NCBI GenBank assembly: GCA_013286565.1
Contig: JABDFM010000020.1
Span: 1 to 47,993 of the forward strand
Direction of reading: 5' to 3'
DNA: 47,993 nt
Source of the DNA: Bacteroidota bacterium
Lineage (GTDB): Bacteria > Bacteroidota > Bacteroidia > Sphingobacteriales > Sphingobacteriaceae
This document shows positions 16,048 to 25,400 of the stretch, piece after piece (position 1 is the stretch's first letter; each line of letters opens with the position of its first letter). The notes beneath the pieces were generated by a model. That model had not been told where the DNA came from. It searched no databases and was given only the letters and a program-made list of their open reading frames with translations. The translations under genes were made by a program, and so were the position numbers.

Positions 16048-16797
16048 CTATGCAAACCAATCAAAAAGGTCATTTTGTTTTAACGCAGTTTTCTTTTTAT
16101 CATCCAGGTCTTCAATGATCTCCCCTTCCGCCATCTGGATAATCCGGTTACCGTAAGTAAATGCATCTTTTAGATTATGCGTCACCAGTATAGCGGTCAG
16201 CCCAAAATCTTTGATCAGTTTATCAGCGGTACGCATCACCAGTTCCGCCGATCGCGGATCAAGAGCAGCTGTTGGTTCATCAAGTAATAACACTTTGCAA
16301 TCATCCATCACGCTCATTAACAGGGTTAGCGCTTGTCTTTGTCCACCTGATAATGTCCCCATAGGTTGTTCTATTTTATTCTCCAGCCCCATGCCCAGGG
16401 TGGCAATCTTTTCCTTTACTTGTTTTTTAAACTGATCGTTCACGCCTATAGATAAGCCCTTTGCTTTGGTACGAATTGCTGCCAGCCTGAAATTATCCAA
16501 AATGCTCAAATCAGGCGCAGTTCCGCTTAATGGATTTTGAAAAACCCGGGCTATCCATTGGCTGCGGTTATAATCTTGCAGCCTGGTTACCTCATTTCCG
16601 TCGATACGAATCGATCCGGAACTCGGTAATACGCTGCCTGCAACCAAATTGAGCAAAGTGGTTTTACCCGAGCCGTTTGAGCCTACGATCACCAAAAATT
16701 CTTTTTCATTGATGGTCAGGTCCACTCCCCTAATGGCATCTACCTGGTTAGCCTTGCCCCGGTTAAATGTTTTATGAACTTTTTTTATTTCGATCAT
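16048..16797 (-). CDS. ABC transporter ATP-binding protein (TrpXYZ/COG1101-like)
   Basis: A 249-aa ATPase that powers the importer encoded with it. Walker A is GSNGSGKT (residues 39-46), the signature is LSGGQRQALTL, Walker B is VLLLDEPTAALDP, with the Q-loop in VFQNPLSGTAPDLSI and the H-loop in LVTHNLKDAF. The PLSGTAPDLSI stretch after the Q-loop is typical of ATPases paired with the COG4120 permease and COG2984 binding protein. Its ATG overlaps the permease stop by four bases (ATGA), showing translational coupling. Confidence 0.92.
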   Translation of the reverse strand: MIEIKKVHKTFNRGKANQVDAIRGVDLTINEKEFLVIVGSNGSGKTTLLNLVAGSVLPSSGSIRIDGNEVTRLQDYNRSQWIARVFQNPLSGTAPDLSILDNFRLAAIRTKAKGLSIGVNDQFKKQVKEKIATLGMGLENKIEQPMGTLSGGQRQALTLLMSVMDDCKVLLLDEPTAALDPRSAELVMRTADKLIKDFGLTAILVTHNLKDAFTYGNRIIQMAEGEIIEDLDDKKKTALKQNDLFDWFA

Positions 16798-17663
16798 TCT
16801 GAACTTTTAAATGATAGGCGTGGAACAGCTACAATGATCAATACAAATGCGGCCGTTACTATTTTTAACAGATTGGGATTCACGCCAATGCTCAATGTAA
16901 GTGCTAACACAAATTGAAATATAACCGCGCCCGAAAGCACCAAGACCAAACTCAACCAAACGGATGTGATGTGAAGCCAGTTGATCAATGTTTCGGCAAT
17001 GATTACTGACCCCAACCCTACTATCACAATGCCTATACCCATATTTATGTCAGCGAAATTTTGGTTTTGTGTAATGAGGAAACCACTCAATGCAGTTAAG
17101 GCATTAGCCAGCGCCAGGCCAGTAATTTTCATCCGGTCGGTATTTACCCCTAAGGAACGTATCATGGATTCACTGTTACCCGTCGCCCGCATAGCGATAC
17201 CAAAATCAGTTTTAAGCAGGTAGCCGATGATCAGCGTAACAACAGCTACAAAAACCAGCAGTATCCAAAAAGTATTATGGTTAGGATCAGTAGAAAAATT
17301 GATCAGCGTAAATATGGTCGAAACATTATTAAGCGGAATATTAGAGCGGCCCATCAACGTCAGGTTAACCGAATAAAGCGCCGTCATTACCAAAATACCG
17401 GCTAACAGGGCGTTTATCTTTAACTTGGTATGGATCAACCCGGTTGTTGCACCTGCCAACGCACCTGCCGCTATCACAGCCGGTATGATGATATATTCGG
17501 GCTGGCCATGCGTCAGCATTTTAGCCGTGACCACAGCCCCCAAAGTATAACTTCCGTCCGTAGTAATATCAGGGATGTTAAATATTTTCATGGAGATGTA
17601 TATCCCCAATGCGATACCTGCAAAGCAAAGTCCCTGTAATAATGCGGTAAGGTAATAATCCAT
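16794..17663 (-). CDS. ABC transporter permease (COG4120-like)
   Basis: A 289-aa inner-membrane permease of the branched-chain/LivH-like fold with about eight to nine helices. Typical blocks are FNIPDITTDGSYTLGAVV near the N-terminus, INALLAGILVMTALYSVNL, and FGIAMRATGNSESMIRSLGV with MKITGLALANALTALSG, the cytosolic coupling loop. In Gram-positives this family is described as tryptophan uptake (TrpY); here the substrate is not known. It overlaps the binding-protein gene by one base (TAATG) and the ATPase gene by four. Confidence 0.92.
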   Translation of the reverse strand: MDYYLTALLQGLCFAGIALGIYISMKIFNIPDITTDGSYTLGAVVTAKMLTHGQPEYIIIPAVIAAGALAGATTGLIHTKLKINALLAGILVMTALYSVNLTLMGRSNIPLNNVSTIFTLINFSTDPNHNTFWILLVFVAVVTLIIGYLLKTDFGIAMRATGNSESMIRSLGVNTDRMKITGLALANALTALSGFLITQNQNFADINMGIGIVIVGLGSVIIAETLINWLHITSVWLSLVLVLSGAVIFQFVLALTLSIGVNPNLLKIVTAAFVLIIVAVPRLSFKSSE

Positions 17664-18631
17664 TATTTCACAGCTTCAAAGTTTGATGGTATGGCGATGT
17701 GATATTTTTTTGCTGCAGCAACGTTATATACCCGCCTGCGTATTTTCACCATTTCGGGTTTAAGTCCATCCGTTTTATGTGTTTTCAAAAATTGCGCAGC
17801 CTGCTCCCCCGCCTGGTATCCCCACTGGTAAATATCCGCGCCAAAAGCGGCTACGGCACCACGTTGCACCAAACCTGCCTCGCTGGTAAAAATGGGCACA
17901 TTGGCCTCGTTGCAACTTTTTAGTATGGTTTCAAAGGAGGCAAACACCGTATTATCCGGGTTGGCAAAAAAAGCATCGATATGGTTGTTTAACAAGGATT
18001 TGGTAACCAGCAATGCATCCGCGGATGAATTTAAGGGTAAGGCCACCAAAGTAATATTCAATTGATCTGCTAATGATTTGATCTTGTTCATCGCATCGGC
18101 TGATTGCGGCTCGGATTGGTTATAGATCATCCCGATCACCAGCTTCGCCCCTTTGGGCTTCAGCAGTTTAGGGATGATGGAAAATGAGGTATCGATATAA
18201 GCCAGTTCTTCCACCGCGCCGAATAAATTAGCCGGGGCCACACCTGTCGCGCTGATCACATTCATCCTTGCCGGTGTTGGCGATACCATCGCGAAGATGG
18301 GAATGGTTTTGGTTTTTTGGATAGCGGTCACAGTAGATAATGTGGTGCAGGTAGCCAACAGATCAACCTTTTCTGAAACAAAATAATTAACGATCTGGGT
18401 TAAGGTCGGGATATCCCCCTGCGCGTTGCGGTATTCTATTTTGATATTTTTCTGATCCTCGCTAAAACCATTTTTCTTTAACGCATCAGTAAAACCCGTG
18501 CGGGCCTGCGATATGGTGGCATCCTCAAAAGCGTCCACAAAACCCACAACAGGGACTTTGCTTTTTTCAGAACTGCAGGATACAAAAAGGATAACGATAA
18601 AAATGAAAGGCAGGAATTTTTGAAGCTTCAT
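17663..18631 (-). CDS. ABC transporter substrate-binding lipoprotein (COG2984)
   Basis: A 322-aa lipoprotein (MKLQKFLPFIFIVILFVSC, lipobox FVSC) of the ABC_sub_bind family (PF04392). The two-lobed fold is visible from VVGFVDAFEDATISQARTGF, LATCTTLSTVTAIQKT, IFAMVSPTPARMNVI, AFFANPDNTVFASFETIL and VPIFTSEAGLVQRGAVAAFG. In a Gram-negative it would be tethered in the periplasm. As first gene of the operon it delivers ligand to the downstream permease and ATPase. Relatives include TrpX; an aromatic amino acid or similar small ligand is possible but not shown. Confidence 0.92.
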   Translation of the reverse strand: MKLQKFLPFIFIVILFVSCSSEKSKVPVVGFVDAFEDATISQARTGFTDALKKNGFSEDQKNIKIEYRNAQGDIPTLTQIVNYFVSEKVDLLATCTTLSTVTAIQKTKTIPIFAMVSPTPARMNVISATGVAPANLFGAVEELAYIDTSFSIIPKLLKPKGAKLVIGMIYNQSEPQSADAMNKIKSLADQLNITLVALPLNSSADALLVTKSLLNNHIDAFFANPDNTVFASFETILKSCNEANVPIFTSEAGLVQRGAVAAFGADIYQWGYQAGEQAAQFLKTHKTDGLKPEMVKIRRRVYNVAAAKKYHIAIPSNFEAVK

Positions 18632-18645
18632 CAGGCTAAGTTAAA

Positions 18646-18690
18646 TAAAGAGGCTGAAAGGTGAAAGGAGAAAGGCAAAAGGTGAAACTT
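18646..18690. repeat. Purine-rich GAAAGG repeat stretch
   Basis: Successive GAAAGGTGAAAGGAGAAAGG-type words run upstream of the binding-protein gene. It looks like a degenerate dispersed intergenic repeat; no function is assigned. Confidence 0.5.
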
Positions 18691-18712
18691 TTACAAGCTT
18701 TTGATAAAACAA

Positions 18713-18738
18713 AAAAGGCCACCCATCAGCAGCCTTTT
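18713..18738 (-). terminator. Probable intrinsic terminator of the NTF2-like gene
   Basis: AAAAGGC (18713-18719) pairs with GCCTTTT (18732-18738) over a 12-base loop. Read on the minus strand the stem is followed by a T run, placing it just downstream of the gene at 18758-19231. Confidence 0.65.
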
Positions 18739-18757
18739 AAATATCACATTAAAGGGA

Positions 18758-19231
18758 TTACATTCCGCCCCCACCTGCATACTGCATCATAAGAGAAATT
18801 TTTCCGTCTTTATTGAATACCCAAACTTCATGCTGACGTTGTTGTACCTTTTTTCCATCCTTATCAGTAAAACTCTCATCTCCCCAAACAAGAACAATAT
18901 TTTCACCCTTGTCTAAACTTTTTATGCTCATCCATGCTTCTACCGTAACTTTATAATCTTTTATAGAACCCCTGAATTCTTTTACACCTTTTAGGTTTTC
19001 AGCTTTCCCTTTCACTACCGATCCATTGGAAAGAATCATGGTTACCGTGTCAGAGATTAAATCTAAATTGTTATCCAGGGTATTATTTTCATAGTTCTTC
19101 CAAAGTGTAAGTACTTTATCAGAATAACTTGAATTAGCCATAGCAAATTTAGAGGAATACCCGGCGGTATAAGTTTGGCTCAAGGCCGCAAATGGAAGGG
19201 CTAATAAAATAGCCAGAATAAGCTTTTTCAT
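18758..19231 (-). CDS. Secreted NTF2-like / SnoaL-like protein
   Basis: A 157-aa protein with a Sec signal (MKKLILAILLALPFAALSQ). The mature part has the NTF2-like cone fold pattern: an N-terminal helix (DKVLTLWKNYENNTLD), ISDTVTMILSNGSVVKG, and the closing strands IVLVWGDESFTDKDGKKVQQ and HEVWVFNKDGKISLMMQYAG, with a Gly-rich end. This resembles DUF4440/SnoaL-like secreted proteins of Bacteroidota. Whether it is an enzyme or ligand binder is unknown. It is a single-gene unit that diverges from the gene at 19418; the 186-nt gap between them is AT-rich without visible sites. Confidence 0.78.
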   Translation of the reverse strand: MKKLILAILLALPFAALSQTYTAGYSSKFAMANSSYSDKVLTLWKNYENNTLDNNLDLISDTVTMILSNGSVVKGKAENLKGVKEFRGSIKDYKVTVEAWMSIKSLDKGENIVLVWGDESFTDKDGKKVQQRQHEVWVFNKDGKISLMMQYAGGGGM

Positions 19232-19417
19232 TGTTTTGAGATTTTAAAGGTTTGTAACTGGTTTGTTACGTTAAATGTATAACTTAAATAATTAATAATC
19301 AAAATATTATGAATAATTAATTTCTCGCTTATGTGGGTTATGGCATCACAATTGTGAAATAGTTAAAAAGAGTTAAACTTTAAAAAATCACCTGCATTTT
19401 TCACTAACTTCATTCTT

Positions 19418-20158
19418 ATGTATAAGTGGATATACATTTCTGTTATTATGCTTTGGCTGTTTTCAAACGCCGGGGCACAAAGTATTAAGTTGCAACAGGG
19501 GATTATATTTAAGCAAGGCACCAATATTCCGTTAGGTAGTATTGATGTGGTGAATAAACGAACAAATGCCCTTAGAAGGACAAGCATTTACGGTGTATTT
19601 AACATCATGGCAGCTCCCGGGGATACGCTTGGGTTTTCTGGTTTGGGTTACAACAACGTACGGATTGTGGTGAATAATTTTGAGGATAAGGTGATATTTC
19701 TGCAACCTGTAATACAACTTAACGAGGTGGTGATCAGGGAAAATTCTTTTAAAAAAGATTTACTGGATGCACAAGATGGCTATCGTAAAAAGAGTGTTTT
19801 TTATACAGGCACGCCACATTATTACTATTTATTCCTTAAACCCATGACATTCATTTATGAAAACTTTAAGAGTGAAGTAAAAGAAGCGCGAAAGTTTAAA
19901 AAATTTGCCAATAATAGCCTGAATAGCCTGGAGATAACAAAAAGATGGAATAATGAAAACATAAAGGCCAATACCCCCATTACTGATAATGAGCTTGACG
20001 AATTCAGGAACGATTACTGGCCTTCGCTTGCACAAATAAGACGTTGGAGTGATTATGATCTTATCAGCTACATCAAGGCATCATACCAGGATTTCAAAGC
20101 AAAGGGCCCCAGGATTCAACTTCAAAACACCTTGAGTAATACTAAATCTGGTATTTAA
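19418..20158 (+). CDS. Carboxypeptidase regulatory-like domain protein
   Basis: A 246-aa exported protein (signal MYKWIYISVIMLWLFSNAGA). Residues 25-110 form a carboxypeptidase-D regulatory-like/TonB-plug-type beta sandwich (GIIFKQGTNIPLGSIDVVNK, RTSIYGVFNIMAAPGDTLGF, LQPVIQLNEVVIRE). The rest is a charged helical region (FKSEVKEARKFKKFANNS, LDEFRNDYWPSLAQIRRWSD, YDLISYIKASYQDFK) found in short Bacteroidota homologues that lack a beta-barrel. It is not a SusC/TonB receptor. Exact role unknown, probably periplasmic or outer-membrane associated. Confidence 0.75.
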   Translation: MYKWIYISVIMLWLFSNAGAQSIKLQQGIIFKQGTNIPLGSIDVVNKRTNALRRTSIYGVFNIMAAPGDTLGFSGLGYNNVRIVVNNFEDKVIFLQPVIQLNEVVIRENSFKKDLLDAQDGYRKKSVFYTGTPHYYYLFLKPMTFIYENFKSEVKEARKFKKFANNSLNSLEITKRWNNENIKANTPITDNELDEFRNDYWPSLAQIRRWSDYDLISYIKASYQDFKAKGPRIQLQNTLSNTKSGI

Positions 20159-20285
20159 AAAAATAATTTATTTGCGAATACTAATTTTTTTAGCTAATTT
20201 AGTAGTCAGATTCATCGCGCCCTGCGAAAGTCTGTACTAACTAAACTTTCAATCCACAACAAAAAAATTCCTTAATTTAGCCTCA

Positions 20286-21431
20286 ATGATACCTGTTATA
20301 TCCAAACTGCCCCAGGCCGGGACAACTATTTTTACCGTGATGTCGGCCCTGGCCAATGAACTGGGCGCTATTAATCTTTCACAGGGATTCCCTGATTATG
20401 ATACCTCGCCCGAATTGATCGAACTGGTTAACCAGGCTATGAAAAACGGGCACAACCAATACGCCCCGATGGCAGGTGTAATGGCGCTGCGCGAAGAGAT
20501 CAGCCGGAAAACTGAAAAATTATATGGAGCAGTTTACGATCCTGATACCGAGATCACCATCACTGCTGGAGGGACACAGGCTATATACACTGCCATCACC
20601 GCGGTGATCAACCCAAACGATGAGGTGATCATATTTGAGCCAGCTTTTGATTGCTATGCCCCTGCTATTAAGATTGCTGGCGGGGTGGTGAAATCGCTGG
20701 AACTGGAGCCGCCTGATTACCGCATCCGCTGGGATATGGTAAAAAGATTGATCAATAACCGCACGAAAATGATCATCCTCAATTCGCCGCATAATCCAAC
20801 GGCGACCATTTTGCACCAGGAAGACATCAAAGAATTATGTGCCATTGTAAAAAACCAGGATATTTTGATCCTGAGCGACGAGGTATATGAACACCTGATC
20901 TATGACGGTGCAACCCATCACAGCATGGCCCGTTATCCCGAATTAGCAAAGCGCAGCTTTATTGTAGCTTCATTCGGCAAACCGTTTCATGCCACAGGAT
21001 GGAAAGTGGGATATTGCATGGCCCCCGCTTTTTTAATGCAGGAATTCAGGAAGGTGCACCAGTTTTTGGTGTTCAGCGTAAATACGCCCATCCAGGTTGC
21101 CATTGCCGAATATTTAAAGAATGAAGATCATTATTTAGGCCTTGCTTCTTTTTTCCAGGAAAAAAGAGATTATTTCCGCGAAGGGCTGCAAAACAGTAGA
21201 TTTGAAATATTGCCCTGTTCGGGATCTTACTTTCAATTGGTGAGATATAGTAACATCACAGACGAAAAGGATGCCGACTTTGTAATACGGCTGATCAAAG
21301 AAGCAGGCGTAGCTGCCATACCGGTTTCTGCCTTCTATAATAAGGGTACAGACCATCATGTATTAAGGTTTTGTTTCGCCAAAAGGCAAGAAACACTGGA
21401 TAAAGCCGTTGATAGATTAATTAAAGTTTAA
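20286..21431 (+). CDS. Methionine/glutamine-type aminotransferase (YbdL-like)
   Basis: A 381-aa class I PLP aminotransferase. NLSQGFPDYDTSPEL near the start, the substrate-side NQYAPMAGVMALREEIS, NSPHNPTATIL, LSDEVYEHLIYDG and the PLP lysine in SFGKPFHATGWKVGY are those of the YbdL/kynurenine aminotransferase group, which converts ketomethiobutyrate to methionine. The omega-amidase gene lies 51 nt downstream on the same strand; such enzymes remove the ketoglutaramate formed when glutamine is the amino donor. Together they would complete methionine salvage. Substrate preference is inferred from subfamily and neighbour. Confidence 0.88.
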   Translation: MIPVISKLPQAGTTIFTVMSALANELGAINLSQGFPDYDTSPELIELVNQAMKNGHNQYAPMAGVMALREEISRKTEKLYGAVYDPDTEITITAGGTQAIYTAITAVINPNDEVIIFEPAFDCYAPAIKIAGGVVKSLELEPPDYRIRWDMVKRLINNRTKMIILNSPHNPTATILHQEDIKELCAIVKNQDILILSDEVYEHLIYDGATHHSMARYPELAKRSFIVASFGKPFHATGWKVGYCMAPAFLMQEFRKVHQFLVFSVNTPIQVAIAEYLKNEDHYLGLASFFQEKRDYFREGLQNSRFEILPCSGSYFQLVRYSNITDEKDADFVIRLIKEAGVAAIPVSAFYNKGTDHHVLRFCFAKRQETLDKAVDRLIKV

Positions 21432-21482
21432 AATTTGAGTAAAAATTTCGTGTAAATTAAATATTAGCTAAAATACTGCCAC

Positions 21483-22262
21483 ATGGATAATCTAAAAATC
21501 ACTCTATTCCAGGGATATCTTTTCTGGGAAAACATTGATAAAAACCTACAAAATATATCGCTGAGATTATCCTCCATACGCGAGAAAACCGACCTGATCA
21601 TATTGCCCGAGATGTTTAATACAGGTTTCACCATGAACGCCGCGAAACTGGCAGAGCCAATGCTTGGGAAAACCATGCAATGGATGCAAAAAATGGCAAA
21701 GGAATATAGCTGCGTAGTTACAGGTAGTTTGATTGTCACCGAAAATGAAAAATTTTATAACCGGCTGATATGGATGCGCCCAGATGGCACTTATGAGTGT
21801 TATGATAAAAAGCACCTGTTTGGCCTGGCGAAAGAAAACCTGACCTATACTGCCGGTACCAAAAAACTAATTGTTGAACTAAAGGGCTGGAAAATATGCC
21901 CGGTGATCTGTTACGATCTCCGTTTCCCGGTATGGCTGCGTAATGTGAATGAAGCTTACGATCTGTTGATTATTATAGCCAACTGGCCAGAGCGCCGTGC
22001 CCTGCATTGGCGCACACTAATACCTGCACGCGCGGTAGAAAACCAGGCCTATGTGATCGGCCTCAACCGGGTGGGCCATGATGGTAACGAGATATATCAT
22101 TCTGGCGATTCTACCTGCATAAGTCCAAATGGCAATGTAGTTTACTACAAGCGCGATGAGGAAGATGTATATACTTTCTCTATTATCCATGATGAAGTGG
22201 AAAAAACACGCCGCGCCATGCCTTTCTTGAAGGATGCGGATGTTTTTAGGATAAAGGAGTAA
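21483..22262 (+). CDS. Omega-amidase (YafV/Nit2-like nitrilase-family amidohydrolase)
   Basis: A 259-aa carbon-nitrogen hydrolase, cytosolic. The Glu-Lys-Cys triad is visible: Glu in LIILPEMFNTGF, Lys in CYDKKHLFGLA and Cys in CPVICYDLRFPVW. NWPERRALHWRTLIPARAVE and CISPNGNVVYYKRDEE match the YafV branch, known to hydrolyse alpha-ketoglutaramate to alpha-ketoglutarate and ammonia. The neighbouring aminotransferase strongly fits a glutamine transaminase/omega-amidase pair. Confidence 0.9.
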   Translation: MDNLKITLFQGYLFWENIDKNLQNISLRLSSIREKTDLIILPEMFNTGFTMNAAKLAEPMLGKTMQWMQKMAKEYSCVVTGSLIVTENEKFYNRLIWMRPDGTYECYDKKHLFGLAKENLTYTAGTKKLIVELKGWKICPVICYDLRFPVWLRNVNEAYDLLIIIANWPERRALHWRTLIPARAVENQAYVIGLNRVGHDGNEIYHSGDSTCISPNGNVVYYKRDEEDVYTFSIIHDEVEKTRRAMPFLKDADVFRIKE

Positions 22263-22281
22263 ATCCCAACATAGAAAAGGG

Positions 22282-22352
22282 TGTCATGCTGAGGCTCGCG
22301 AAGCATGGTGGGCTGGCCTTACCGCACATGCTTCGCGAGCCTCAGCATGACA
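22282..22352. repeat. Perfect 26-bp palindrome, TGTCATGCTGAG family, copy 1
   Basis: Arms 22282-22307 and 22327-22352 are exact reverse complements around a 19-base loop. Starts TGTCATGCTGAG and ends the arm with CGAAGCATG. It lies between the omega-amidase and GH92 genes, both on the plus strand. A related element is at 45473-45545. Confidence 0.9.
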
Positions 22353-22397
22353 GCCCACTTTAAGATTCTCGCTCATAAAAAAAATGACATTCTTTTT

Positions 22398-22405
22398 TAC
22401 TTTTG
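22398..22405 (+). promoter_or_regulatory. Possible -7 box of GH92 gene
   Basis: TACTTTTG matches TAnnTTTG exactly, 35 bases before the GH92 ATG and downstream of a palindrome, so GH92 probably has its own promoter. No clear -33 box. Confidence 0.35.
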
Positions 22406-22440
22406 TAATTCAATCAATAACTCAATAATTAGCTACCCCG

Positions 22441-25400
22441 ATGAGGCTTACTTTTCGCTCTATCCTACCCCTGCTTTCTATTTTAACGTTTGCATTAACA
22501 GCATCCTCCCAAAAAAAGAAAAACGATTATACCCCACTGGTGGATGTTTTTATCGGCACAGGCGGTCATGGGCACACCTACCCTGGCGCTGTAGTGCCAT
22601 TTGGTATGGTGCAATTAAGCCCTGATACCCGTTTGGAAGGCTGGGATGGTTGTTCGGGATATTATTTTACCGATACGGTAGTTTATGGCTTTTCGCATAC
22701 CCATTTAAGCGGGACAGGTATCCCCGATTACTGCGATGTGTTGTTTATGCCCACAACCGGCGAACCTCAATTTAAAAACACAGATTACCGATCAGGTTTT
22801 AAAAAGAAGAATGAGGTAGCATCGCCCGGCTATTATAAAACAAAATTGGACAAATATAACATCGGTGTTGAGCTAACGGCGACCAAACGTGTGGGCGTAC
22901 ATCGTTACGAATATCCATCCTCCTCACAAGCCAACATCATAATTGACCTGCAGCACCGCGATGAAGTGCTCGATTCATGGATCGAGATGGTTAACGACCA
23001 CGAGATACGCGGCTTTCGCCGTTCCAGGTCATGGGCCAGTGACCAGTATGTATATTTTTATGCTAAATTTTCCAAGCCATTCAAAAGCTACGGCATAGCC
23101 TCAAACGATCAGTTGCAGCAGGGTCAAACCAAAGTTCAGGGGAAAAACATAAAAATGTACCTGCAATTTGATAATCCCGGCGAGGTGATATCAAAAGTGG
23201 GTATTTCATCTGTTAGTGCCGAAGGCGCTTTAAAGAACCTGGATACCGAAGTGCCCGATTTCGACTTTAAAAAAGTAATAAAGGATGCCAAAACCGATTG
23301 GAACAATGAGTTAAACAAAATACAGATTGAAGGCGGCGCGCCTCCTGCTTCGCAGGCTGTAACACAAAACAATCCATCTCAAAACGGTAATAACCCCAAT
23401 GCCACCAGGGCGCCGCAGAAAAAACAGCCTGCTATCGATCATGCAAAAATAAAGCAAACCATATTTTATACTGCACTATACCATGCTATGCTTGCCCCCA
23501 ATGTTTATAACGATGTGGACGGTCAATACCGTGGCCTGGATCAAAAGATACATACAGCAGTGGGTTTTGACTATTACACTGTGTTCTCTCTATGGGATAC
23601 ATTCCGTGCCGAAGACCCTTTGTTTACCATCATTAACCGCAAACGTATACTCGATTTTATAAAAACCTTTTTGGCGATGTATGAGCAGGGTGGCCTATTA
23701 CCGATATGGCCGCTGGGCTCAAGCGAAACTTATTGTATGATTGGCGATCATTCCATACCGGTTATTGTAGATGCTTATGCCAAGGGTATCCGGGATTTTA
23801 ACGCGGAAGAAGCGCTGACCGCTATGAAGGCAGCCGTAAACCGTAATCAATATGGGTTGGACAGCTACCGTAAAAACGGCGCGGTGCTTGCTGATGACGA
23901 ACATGAATCCGTTTCAAAGACCCTGGAGTATGCTTATGACGATTGGTGCATTGCCCAAATGGCCAAAATGATGAACAAACCACAGGATTACGCCGAATTT
24001 ATCAAACGTGCCCAATACTGGAAAAACGTTTATAACGATCAGAACAGCTTTATGCAGGCACGGGTTGACGGCGGCTGGTATGCGCCATTTGACCCTACCG
24101 ATGTCAACAATAATTACACCGAAGGTAACTCCTGGCAATACTCGTTCCTCGTTCCACAGGATGTGGATGGCCTCATCAGCCGGATGGGTGGCAGGGATAA
24201 ATTTGAGGCAAAGCTGGATGAGCTGTTCACCACCGATTCTAAATTAAGCGGACGCGATCAACCGGATGTAAGTGGTTTGATCGGGCAATACGCGCATGGC
24301 AATGAGCCAAGCCATCACATGGCCTATTTATATAATTACACCAACTCGCCCGATAAGACCCAGTTGTATATCAACAGGATATTAAAAGAAGAATATAGCA
24401 ACCTGCCGGATGGTTTATCAGGTAATGAGGATTGCGGGCAAATGTCGGCCTGGTACGTGATGAGTTCATTAGGAATCTATACCACCAATCCTGGACAAAC
24501 GCGGTATCAAATTGGGTTACCAGCTTTTGATAAAGCGGTGATCAACCTGGAAAATGGCAAAAAATTCACCATTACCAATTCAGGCTCTGGAGTCAGTATG
24601 CAGAATATTTACCTGCAGGGCATGGTGCTGAACAAAAAGCCTTATAACAAACTTTACCTTGATAATGGAGAGATAGCCAATGGCGGTGATCTGGACGTAT
24701 ATACTGGCCGTCTTGCTAATAAACTATTTGTGCAAACACTGGAGAAACCTGTATCAAGTATTACAGATAAGCTGATTGTTTCTAATCCTTACATTATAGC
24801 CCCTTCCCCAACCTTCAAAAAGCCTTTTGATCTCGAAATTAAATGCACTGATAAAGACGCGAAGATCTATTACACATTAGATGATTCGGTTCCTAATACA
24901 AGTTCGGCACTTTATAGTAAGCCGGTTACCATATCATCCAACACTACAGTAAAAGCAATCGCTGTAAAGGATGGGAAATCAAGCTTTGTTGATGAAGGCA
25001 CTTTCACCAAAATAAGGGATGATATCAGGCTGACATTATTAACCAAATACCTGCCCAACTACCCTGCCCAGGGTGATGAAAGTTTGATAGACGGCCTACG
25101 AGGAACTACTAACTGGCGCCTGGGTCATTGGCAAGGTTACCAGGGCAACGACCTGGAAGCAGTGATCGATATGGGCCAGGTAAAGACTATAAAATCGGCA
25201 AGCCTTGGCACTTTGCAGGATAGCCGTTCATGGATCGTATTCCCTAAACAGGTGGAATATTGGGTATCAGATGATGGTAAAAACTATACGCTGGCAGCTA
25301 CGGTAAATACCAAAGTAGATATTAAGGATACCAATGTGCAATTGCAGAGCTTTTCTGCCAATCTTAATTTAAAAACAAGATACATCAAGCTGATCGCCAA

